Shown: in pieces, positions 14,448 to 20,401 of the stretch | Position numbering within the stretch: position 1 is the stretch's first letter | How the letters are laid out: each line of letters opens with the position of its first letter | NCBI GenBank assembly: GCA_937890875.1 | Contig: CALAEB010000439.1 | Span: 1 to 20,401 of the forward strand | From: an uncultured Anaerolineaceae bacterium | GTDB lineage: Bacteria; Chloroflexota; Anaerolineae; Anaerolineales; Anaerolineaceae | DNA length: 20,401 bases | Direction of reading: 5' to 3' | Program-made: the position numbers and the translations under genes | Notes under the pieces: generated by a model | The model's input: the letters and a program-made list of their open reading frames with translations, nothing else | Database searches by the model: none | What the model was told of the DNA's origin: nothing

Positions 14448-14744
14448 CAGTTTCCGGCAGAGAAGGCAAAGAAATCGGCTGAGGGTATTATATCATTGAG
14501 AGAATCGCTGTCAACCGGAGCGGTCTCGGCGATGCAAAACAAGATGCTGGCGGAAAGAAGGCGGGTGGAAAAACGATATCAATTACAATTAGGAAACCTG
14601 AATAATGAATGACAGGAATCCGAGTTCCAGAAGATCTGTCTATGGATGATATCTTTACGGGACAGTGCAGGGGAGTTTGAACCCGCTTTCGTTTTAATAA
14701 CCGATATCGCTTATCGCTGTTTCAGGTTGCCGGCATGGAGGGTT
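14448..14744. other. Divergent intergenic region between the glycosyltransferase and acetyltransferase genes
   Basis: The region holds the minus-strand promoter at 14487-14514. The acetyltransferase frame is open upstream to an ATG at 14646, but that extension (33 residues) lacks family similarity and has no good ribosome-binding site, so I treat it as non-coding. I see no strong plus-strand promoter. Confidence 0.4.
14487..14514 (-). promoter_or_regulatory. Near-consensus sigma70 promoter of the glycosyltransferase gene
   Basis: On the minus strand, TTGACA (14514-14509), a 16-base spacer and TATAAT (14492-14487). Both hexamers are perfect matches to consensus. Transcription should start near 14480, giving a leader of about 30 bases before the ATG at 14447. 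Confidence 0.8.
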
Positions 14745-15290
14745 ATGTTTTCTTTTCTGAAAAAAATCATGCGTAGAATTCGCGGGGAACCGGATATTGA
14801 ACTGCTTGTCCGGAATGGGATGGCCGTGGGAGTTAATCTGCATATGCAGGATCACTGCCGGATTGATATTTCTTTTTGCTGGCTGATCTCCATCGGGAAT
14901 AATGTCACACTTGCTCCGAATGTCAGTATTATTGCGCATGATACCAGCACGAAAAGGCATTTGGGTTATACCAAAATCGGACTTGTTTCGATTGGGGACA
15001 ACACTTTCGTGGGACAGGATGCAACTATTTTACCGGGCGTGCGGATCGGCCGGAATTGCATCATTGGTGCGGGCAGTGTTGTCAACAGAGACGTTCCGGA
15101 CAATAGCGTTTTCGCCGGGAATCCGGCCCGTTTTCTGTGTTCAACGGAAACGTTTGTCAGCCGGAATAAAGAACTGATGGCCAATCACCCGGTTTTTGAT
15201 TTTTCCTGGACAACACAATCAGGCGTATCCGAGGAAAAGAAACACGTGATGATTGAGAGACTGCAGGATGGGATCGGTTTTATCGAATGA
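14745..15290 (+). CDS. Hexapeptide-repeat O-acetyltransferase (left-handed beta-helix)
   Basis: This 181-residue protein has the isoleucine-patch hexapeptide repeats of maltose/galactoside-type acetyltransferases: WLISIGNNVTLAPNVSIIAHD, then KIGLVSIGDNTFVGQDATIL, PGVRIGRNCIIGAGSVV and the C-terminal VPDNSVFAGNPARF. H65 in AHD is the expected catalytic base. It would use acetyl-CoA to acylate a sugar or envelope glycan as a trimer in the cytoplasm. The start is uncertain: ATG 14745 begins at the family-like MFSFLKKIMRRIRGEPD, but its GGAGGG (14737-14742) is very close; ATG 14769 (same frame) or an upstream ATG at 14646 are alternatives. Position beside a membrane glycosyltransferase fits envelope polysaccharide modification. 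Confidence 0.82.
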   Translation: MFSFLKKIMRRIRGEPDIELLVRNGMAVGVNLHMQDHCRIDISFCWLISIGNNVTLAPNVSIIAHDTSTKRHLGYTKIGLVSIGDNTFVGQDATILPGVRIGRNCIIGAGSVVNRDVPDNSVFAGNPARFLCSTETFVSRNKELMANHPVFDFSWTTQSGVSEEKKHVMIERLQDGIGFIE

Positions 15291-15590
15291 CACCGGAGAT
15301 TGCCGTGACCTTCGATTGACCGGGCGGATGATAAGGTCTGTAACAACAAAACGGCATACGAAACAAGCGCATCTCTTTTGAAGAAAGCGGAATGCCTATG
15401 GTCTTTTTCCACAATTTGGAGCGTGTGAGCCGCAAATGACTGCGGTTCACAATTTGAATGACGGGTTCCGGGCCGGATTCGTATTATTTGGTAGAATTAG
15501 GCTGGATATATTAAGGCATCTTTATTCATATATTTTCGCTGTCTGAGACAAAGCGCAAAGGTCCCCAAATCGTTTAGAAGAGGTTGCAGT
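15291..15590. other. Intergenic region upstream of gatC
   Basis: No convincing gene. It holds a stem-loop GTGAGCCGCA (15425-15434) / TGCGGTTCAC (15441-15450) with one G-U pair and a six-base loop, flanked by two copies of CACAATTTG (15410-15418 and 15448-15456). No U-tract follows. I could not find a confident promoter for the gat operon; TAGAAT (15492-15497, with TGG before it) is a possible -10. Confidence 0.4.
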
Positions 15591-15914
15591 ATGGAAGATG
15601 AAACCATAACTATTGAGATGTTTAATGAATTCGTGCAAGTTGCTGAAGTGGAGCTGACTCCGGAAGAAGCTGTTTCCATCCGTGCGAAGATGAACGAACA
15701 GCTGAAAGTCATTCATGAATTGGAAGCGATTCCTTTGGAAGCGGATCTGCCTCCTGTTATTCACGGGAATCCATACCCCCGTGAAATTCAGGCTCCTTTA
15801 CGTGAAGATATCTGGACACCTTTCGAAAATCCCCAGTCGATTATTTCGCAGGCGCCAAGGTCGCAGGATGGCTATATTGTCTCTCCCGATGTTCCACACC
15901 AGAGGCTGGGGTAA
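15591..15914 (+). CDS. gatC: Aspartyl/glutamyl-tRNA(Asn/Gln) amidotransferase subunit C
   Basis: This 107-residue protein has a GatC N-terminal helical segment (residues 5-45: FNEFVQVAEVELTPEEA and the amphipathic helix up to HELEAIPLEA), followed by a C-terminal extended stretch, LREDIWTPFENPQSIISQAP, DGYIVSPDVP. GatC usually has about 95-100 residues and clamps GatA to GatB. Here the linker is slightly longer and unlike the textbook LRxDV-x-P segment, but it is clearly aligned with it (LREDIWTPF). The strongest support is context: gatA starts 3 bases after the stop. GAGG (15577-15580) lies 10 bases upstream of the ATG. Confidence 0.82.
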   Translation: MEDETITIEMFNEFVQVAEVELTPEEAVSIRAKMNEQLKVIHELEAIPLEADLPPVIHGNPYPREIQAPLREDIWTPFENPQSIISQAPRSQDGYIVSPDVPHQRLG

Positions 15915-15917
15915 ATT

Positions 15918-17507
15918 ATGACAGAATTAATTGAATTGTCAGCGCTTGAACAAGCAAAACTGATCCGGGAAAAGAAAATTTCGGCAGTTGAACTTCTCGA
16001 AGCAACCTTGAAACAGGTTGACGCGGTGGACGGTCGTCCCGGTTCCCTGGACACACCTGTGGAAGAGCCGGAAGACCTGGAAAAAGTGCATGCCTTCATT
16101 CTGTTGACAAAGGCCCATGCATTGGAAAAAGCGGCTGAAGTGGACCGAAAAATCGCGGCGGGTGAAGCGCTCGGTGTGCTTGCCGGGGTGCCTTATTCCG
16201 CGAAAGATGTCTATTGCACCAAGGGGATCCAGACGACGGCCGCTTCGAGGATTCTGGAAGGCTGGAAACCGCCGTATGATTCTACCGTGATTGAACGGAT
16301 GAACCAGGCCGGTGCTGTGATGTTCGGAAAAGTGAATCTGGATGAGTTTACATTCGGTGGATCGAATGAGACGACCGCTTTTAAACCGACTGTGCGCAAT
16401 CCATGGGGATTGGACAGAGTCCCCGGCGGTTCATCCGGAGGTTCGGCCGCTGCCGTATCAGCCAACGAAGGTGCGATTTCATTGGGAACGGATACCGGCG
16501 GTTCGATTCGCGAACCGGCGGCATTTACCGGTATTGTCGGTGTAAAACCGACTTATGGCCGGGTTTCCCGCTATGGTGTGATTCCGTTTGCGTCTTCAAT
16601 GGATACCATGGGACCGCTTACCCGGACCGTTTCAGATGCGGCTGTTGTGCTGCGTGAGATTGCCGGATTTGATCCGCGGGATAATGTTACCGGACGGGTT
16701 CCGGTGGAGGATTATCTGGCTGAACTTGAAGAAGGGATCCGGGGGCTGCGGATCGGAATCTCCCCGGATTATCTGAAAATAACCTATTTGGATGATGACG
16801 GAAATTATTCTTCTGCTGCGATTGATCCGGAAATTGAAAAAAGTGTCTGGCGGGCTGCGGAAATATTCCGGAGCCTGGGCGCTGAAATTATTGAAGACGT
16901 TCCGATGGCCAACACCAAATATTCGGTTCCGGCTTATTTTGTGATTACCCGGATTGAGGCGTATTCCAATTTACAGCGTTTTGACGGGCTGAAATATGGG
17001 CATACAACCAAAGAACCGGTCCGGGATATGTATGAACTTTACTATAAAAGCCGCGGCGAAGGATTTGGCTATCAGGCAAAACTTCGTCTGTTAACAGGAA
17101 TGTTTGCCAGCCAGGAGAAATTTTATGAGAAGTATTACCGGCGGGCGCAGCGTGCCCGGGCGTTGATCCGCCGCGATTTTGACGATGCGTTTGATCCGGC
17201 GGGAAAATACCGGCTGGATGCGATCTTAACGCCGTCGACACCTTCCCCCGCTTTTAAATTCGGCGGCGCAACGGCTTCGGATTCGCTCCTGATGCAGTTC
17301 GCGGACCAATTTACTTCCCCGATGAATTTTGCCGGTACGCCGGGAGTCAGCTTTCCATGCGGCCTAAGCTCGGAAGGATTGCCGATTGGGCTGCAGGCGA
17401 CGGGATATGATTATTGTGAGTCAAAAATCCTGCGGATAGCCTACGCTTTTGAACAAGCCACGAGTGAAGAAGACTGGCGAAAAGTTAAACCGGCAGCGCT
17501 TCGGTAA
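15918..17507 (+). CDS. gatA: Aspartyl/glutamyl-tRNA(Asn/Gln) amidotransferase subunit A (amidase)
   Basis: This 529-residue amidase-signature protein releases ammonia from glutamine for transamidation of misacylated Glu-tRNA(Gln) or Asp-tRNA(Asn). The Ser-cisSer-Lys triad is visible: K96 (YSAKD), S172 (GGSSGGS) and S196 (TDTGGSIR). The segments GVPYSAKDVYCTKG, GKVNLDEFTFGGSNE and VGVKPTYGRVSRYG are typical GatA. The length exceeds the usual 480-490: an extra segment at about 37-56 (DGRPGSLDTPVEEPEDLEKV) and a longer region around 280-300 account for it. The common GatA motif SIRQPA reads SIREPA here. It overlaps neither neighbour: 3 bases after gatC and 15 before gatB. Confidence 0.93.
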   Translation: MTELIELSALEQAKLIREKKISAVELLEATLKQVDAVDGRPGSLDTPVEEPEDLEKVHAFILLTKAHALEKAAEVDRKIAAGEALGVLAGVPYSAKDVYCTKGIQTTAASRILEGWKPPYDSTVIERMNQAGAVMFGKVNLDEFTFGGSNETTAFKPTVRNPWGLDRVPGGSSGGSAAAVSANEGAISLGTDTGGSIREPAAFTGIVGVKPTYGRVSRYGVIPFASSMDTMGPLTRTVSDAAVVLREIAGFDPRDNVTGRVPVEDYLAELEEGIRGLRIGISPDYLKITYLDDDGNYSSAAIDPEIEKSVWRAAEIFRSLGAEIIEDVPMANTKYSVPAYFVITRIEAYSNLQRFDGLKYGHTTKEPVRDMYELYYKSRGEGFGYQAKLRLLTGMFASQEKFYEKYYRRAQRARALIRRDFDDAFDPAGKYRLDAILTPSTPSPAFKFGGATASDSLLMQFADQFTSPMNFAGTPGVSFPCGLSSEGLPIGLQATGYDYCESKILRIAYAFEQATSEEDWRKVKPAALR

Positions 17508-17522
17508 GGGGAGGAAAAGACG

Positions 17523-18962
17523 ATGACAGAATACGAAGTAATTATCGGGCTTGAAACCCATATTCAATTAAATACGGTGACGAAAGCATTTTGCGGGTGT
17601 AAAGCCGATTCCTGGGGCGATCCGGCAAATACCAATATCTGCCCGATTTGCACCGGACAACCGGGGGCGCTGCCGAGCACGAATAAAGCGATGGTGGAAA
17701 AAGCGCTGATGCTTTGTCTGGCGATGGATTCCGATATTAATATGGATTCCTATTTTGACCGGAAAAACTATCTGTATGCCGACCTTCCGGGCGGTTACCA
17801 AATTACCCAGAATGATAAATCGATCGGACGCGGCGGACATTTGGATTTCCTGATGGACGATGGGCGGGAGGTCCGCTGCCATATTCATAATTTGCATATG
17901 GAAGAGGACGCCGGAAAGACCAAGAATGAAGGCGATATCCGTCTGATCGATATGAATCGCTGCGGTGTTCCGCTGGTTGAAATGGTGACCATGCCGGATC
18001 TCCATTCCGCGGACGAAGCGGCCACTTATCTGATGCGCCTGCGCCAGCTGCTGCGCTGGCTGGGAATTTCGGAGGCGAACATGGAAAAAGCGCATCTGCG
18101 TTGTGACGCAAATGTTTCCATCCGACCGAAGGGCGCGACAGAATTGGGCAAAAAGTGCGAGATCAAGAATATCAACTCGATTGAGGCGGTCCGCATGGCG
18201 ATCAATTTCGAAATCGACCGCCAAATTCGGGAGACTGAAGCCGGAAACAAAATTGAGCAGTGGACGATCGAGTGGGACAATGATGCGCAGGAACTGCGGA
18301 AGATGCGTTCCAAGGAAACGGCAGCGGATTACCGCTATTTCCGCGAACCGAACCTGATGCCGGTGCATATCACGGAAGCGTTTCTTGCGGAAGTAAAAGC
18401 GAAGATGCCGGAGCTTCCTTTGGCGCGCCGGGCGCGTTTCATTTCTGAGATGGGACTGCCCGAATATGACGCGACCGTGCTGACAGCGGAACGGGATACA
18501 TCCGAGTTCTTTGAAACCGCCTGCAGGGCCTATACCGGCGATAATAAACGGGTCTCCAACTGGATGATGAATGAAGTGCTGCGGATTGTCAATGAACGGG
18601 GATTGAGCGTATCCGATTTGAAAATCAGCGGGCAGGATTTGGCGGATATTATCCGGCTGGTGGACGCAAAAACGGTCAACACCTCTACCGGAAAGAAGCT
18701 GGTGGATCTGGTTCAGGACAGCGGAAAACCTCCGAAAAAAATCGTTGAGGAAGAGGGATTGGGTCTGGTCAGCGATGATTCCGCGATTCGGGAAATCTGC
18801 GCCAGGGTCGTGGAAAATAATCCTAACGAGGTTGCCACCTATCGGGGAGGCAAAGAGACGCTGATCGGCTGGTTTGTCGGCCAGGTGATGCGTGAGATGC
18901 GCGGCAAGGCCGATCCTGAGAAAGCGAAAGCGATTCTGGAAGAATTATTGAAAGCCGGATAA
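17523..18962 (+). CDS. gatB: Aspartyl/glutamyl-tRNA(Asn/Gln) amidotransferase subunit B
   Basis: The 479-residue protein is the tRNA-binding and kinase/transamidase subunit. Visible: the N-terminal GLETHIQL, a likely zinc cysteine set FCGC (C24, C26) and CPIC (C40, C43), the FDRKNYLYADLPGGYQITQ block, HLRCDANVSIRP, KCEIKNINSIEAV and RSKETAADYRYFREP. The C-terminal 150 residues are the helical YqeY-like tail (LKISGQDLADIIRLVD and GWFVGQVMREMRGKADPE). Length is normal. GAGG (17512-17515) precedes the ATG. Together with gatC and gatA it completes the GatCAB operon, so the organism probably lacks glutaminyl- or asparaginyl-tRNA synthetase or both. Confidence 0.95.
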   Translation: MTEYEVIIGLETHIQLNTVTKAFCGCKADSWGDPANTNICPICTGQPGALPSTNKAMVEKALMLCLAMDSDINMDSYFDRKNYLYADLPGGYQITQNDKSIGRGGHLDFLMDDGREVRCHIHNLHMEEDAGKTKNEGDIRLIDMNRCGVPLVEMVTMPDLHSADEAATYLMRLRQLLRWLGISEANMEKAHLRCDANVSIRPKGATELGKKCEIKNINSIEAVRMAINFEIDRQIRETEAGNKIEQWTIEWDNDAQELRKMRSKETAADYRYFREPNLMPVHITEAFLAEVKAKMPELPLARRARFISEMGLPEYDATVLTAERDTSEFFETACRAYTGDNKRVSNWMMNEVLRIVNERGLSVSDLKISGQDLADIIRLVDAKTVNTSTGKKLVDLVQDSGKPPKKIVEEEGLGLVSDDSAIREICARVVENNPNEVATYRGGKETLIGWFVGQVMREMRGKADPEKAKAILEELLKAG

Positions 18963-18975
18963 TGTGAAAATAAAA

Positions 18976-19020
18976 GCGGATCTGTTGTTTTTGTCCAAAG
19001 CGCAAAAACAACAGATCCGC
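18976..19020. terminator. Bidirectional intrinsic terminator
   Basis: GCGGATCTGTTGTTTTTG (18976-18993) pairs perfectly over 18 bp with 19003-19020 around a 9-base loop. On the plus strand it closes the gat operon, 13 bases after the stop, with a T-rich tail (GTTTTGTTT) a few bases on. On the minus strand it is followed directly by TTTTATTTT and so is a very good terminator for the converging hydrolase gene. Confidence 0.85.
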
Positions 19021-19069
19021 AGAACGTTTTGTTTCGTGCTGATCGTTTCATCTTTCAATTGATTAATGG

Positions 19070-20401
19070 CTAATATTTATATCCCAGTAAGTTCCAATAA
19101 TTTAACCAGAATACGGCTCCAATAAAAGCTATCATTACAATTGAATAGAATATTTTGTCGAATATTTTTATTTTGTCTGCTGACCAGCTTCTGATCCATA
19201 TGACTAAAAATCCGATACTCAGTACGGATACGAAGAATAACAATGTCAGCATAATTTTCGCCGATAGGGAAACTCCGAAAGCAAACGCAGGAAAACCGGC
19301 AATCCGTTTTAAAAATAAAGTATAGATGCCACCGAATATGCCGATGAGAAAGAGTAAGGCGATCAAGCCGCTGAGCTGTAATGGATGCCGCTCCCCTTTT
19401 GCGAATTTGACGGCGTTGACAATGATCGCAGCCAAAAATACGGCGAGATATGAGAGCAGCAGATACAGTTGGACCCGGTTGGATTCATACCACGGGATTT
19501 TGACAAATGAGCCATGATACCCCGAACCGGACGTAAGGGTAATGATTTTGCTTTCTTCGTTTTCCTGAAAGGCCATATATCTTTCCTTATCGACCCTGCG
19601 GAACAACAGGGGCGCTATCTCCACCCATTGGCTTACTTTTGGAAATCCTCCGTAAATTTCACTTTCTCCCATAACCGTTACGGTTAACGCTCCGTTTTCG
19701 CTGGCTTTTATTTCCAAGTCTCCCATAGCCAGCGCCTCCGCTTTTACGAGGGTATGTTCGGCAGTCTGGGAAGGTCGGTAAACTCCCTCATATCTTTCAA
19801 GGTCTGCGGAAGATGCCTGCGGATCGGTTTGATTCTCCTTATCGGGAAAAAATTCGTCCATAAAAGCTTCGTTGAACGCTTCAACCATTTCATCACCCCG
19901 GATATTTTGTACGTAAAAATATCCCAGATTATGTTCGGGCAACAAAAATATCTGGCTTCTGATTCCAACGCCACTGCCATCCCGCACGAGACCGTTTTGT
20001 CCGTTATACAAAAATTCCATGAAGCCGTAGGTAACTCCGGGCAAAGATGAATGGGCGCTATACTGCCGGTTCAGCATTTTTTCTGCGCTATCGTCCTGCA
20101 GGATTCTATTCCCGCCGTATTGGCCCTTATTGAGCAAGGCAATGATAAATTTTCCCATATCCTCCGGAGTGGTGCTCAATGCACCGGTCGGCGCGGTGCT
20201 TACATACAGGAATTGCGTCGGAATAAATTGATCCGTATTCTCATCAAAGTTGTAAATCGCGGCAATGTTCTCTTTCATATTATTCGGAAGGATTTGATGG
20301 AAGGTGCTGTTTCCCATATTCAGAGGCGTAAATAGATTGTCGTTGATGTATTCTTCAAAGGGCTCATTTTTTACCTGACTGATTAAATATCCCGCCAATG
20401 C
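19070..20401 (-). CDS. Serine hydrolase (beta-lactamase/PBP family) with C-terminal membrane tail, 5' part outside window
   Basis: The frame enters from the right edge (GCA TTG GCG...) and runs to the stop at 19070-19072, giving about 443 visible residues. The first 165 or so match the C-terminal half of class C beta-lactamase-like serine hydrolases: ALAGYLISQVKNEPFEEYI, LFTPLNMGNSTF, TAPTGALSTTPEDMGKFI and a third-motif region DGSGVGIRSQIFLLPEHNLG. A soluble domain (about 190-300, YEGVYRPSQ...) follows, as in many such hydrolases, and then four predicted membrane helices (about 312-334, 345-368, 378-404, 412-440). The SxxK and YxN active-site motifs lie beyond the window, so activity cannot be assessed. 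The third motif reads RDGSG rather than the usual HxG or KTG. The TTG at 20398 is internal, not the start. Likely membrane-anchored, acting on peptidoglycan, peptides or esters outside the cell. Confidence 0.8.
   Translation of the reverse strand, partial: ALAGYLISQVKNEPFEEYINDNLFTPLNMGNSTFHQILPNNMKENIAAIYNFDENTDQFIPTQFLYVSTAPTGALSTTPEDMGKFIIALLNKGQYGGNRILQDDSAEKMLNRQYSAHSSLPGVTYGFMEFLYNGQNGLVRDGSGVGIRSQIFLLPEHNLGYFYVQNIRGDEMVEAFNEAFMDEFFPDKENQTDPQASSADLERYEGVYRPSQTAEHTLVKAEALAMGDLEIKASENGALTVTVMGESEIYGGFPKVSQWVEIAPLLFRRVDKERYMAFQENEESKIITLTSGSGYHGSFVKIPWYESNRVQLYLLLSYLAVFLAAIIVNAVKFAKGERHPLQLSGLIALLFLIGIFGGIYTLFLKRIAGFPAFAFGVSLSAKIMLTLLFFVSVLSIGFLVIWIRSWSADKIKIFDKIFYSIVMIAFIGAVFWLNYWNLLGYKY

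Noticed and set aside
14106..14612. 168-codon plus-strand frame over the start of the glycosyltransferase gene
   Set aside because: It lies opposite the glycosyltransferase N-terminus and promoter, has no known motif, and the opposite strand has far stronger gene signals.
14646..14744. Upstream ATG start for the acetyltransferase
   Set aside because: No ribosome-binding site and no similarity of the 33 extra residues; the family-like N-terminus begins at 14745. It cannot be fully excluded.
15410..15456. Two CACAATTTG copies around a hairpin as a riboswitch or T-box upstream of gatC
   Set aside because: No T-box core sequence, no U-tract terminator and too little structure; probably chance or a decayed terminator.
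17568..18368. 266-codon minus-strand frame inside gatB
   Set aside because: It lies fully opposite conserved GatB coding sequence; its His- and Arg-rich composition is typical of an antisense shadow in GC-rich DNA.

Overview
The window looks like a bacterial chromosome segment. My best guess is an anaerobic, sugar-fermenting member of the Chloroflexota (Anaerolineae-like). This guess rests on the long GatA and GatC forms in a gatC-gatA-gatB operon and on the general style of the sugar genes; no rRNA or other phylogenetic marker is present, so it is tentative. I see no tRNA, rRNA, CRISPR array, transposase or phage gene.

Region 1 (1-11100, all plus strand) is a carbohydrate uptake and catabolism cluster, visibly AT-richer than the rest. 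In order it holds: the C-terminal end of an L-fucose/L-arabinose isomerase-family protein; a D-allulose (psicose)/D-tagatose 3-epimerase with all catalytic residues; a phosphotriesterase-family hydrolase split by a frameshift; a ribose-type ABC importer (binding protein, two-domain ATPase, permease) with an SDR dehydrogenase gene between the binding protein and the ATPase; a GntR/HutC regulator; a shikimate dehydrogenase-like oxidoreductase; a D-2-hydroxyacid dehydrogenase; a 50-codon reading frame that looks like a KDPG aldolase gene with its middle removed; and a cupin-type glucose-6-phosphate isomerase. Strong sigma70-like promoters precede the binding protein and the regulator. Each is followed by a closely similar 18-bp element (TGTAAT-N6-ATWACA, 15 of 18 identical), which I propose is the operator of the GntR regulator. 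The enzyme set suggests import of a rare or deoxy sugar or sugar acid, isomerisation/epimerisation, NAD(P)-dependent oxidation, lactone opening and an Entner-Doudoroff-like end. The lactonase-like and aldolase genes look decayed, and the substrate cannot be read from the sequence.

Region 2 (about 11100-15290) is an envelope-related group: a secreted two-HKD phospholipase D-like protein and a large GT-C (GT39-like) membrane glycosyltransferase on the minus strand, the latter under a near-perfect promoter, and a hexapeptide-repeat acetyltransferase on the plus strand.

Region 3 (15591-18962) is the gatC-gatA-gatB operon for the tRNA-dependent amidotransferase, ending in an 18-bp-stem terminator that also serves the converging gene. 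Region 4 (19070 to the right edge, minus strand) is the C-terminal part of a beta-lactamase-family serine hydrolase with a four-helix membrane tail.

Most of the window is ordinary metabolism. The items most worth a second look are the shared operator, the internally deleted aldolase, the frameshifted hydrolase with an otherwise intact active site, and the shikimate dehydrogenase-like protein in a sugar operon.
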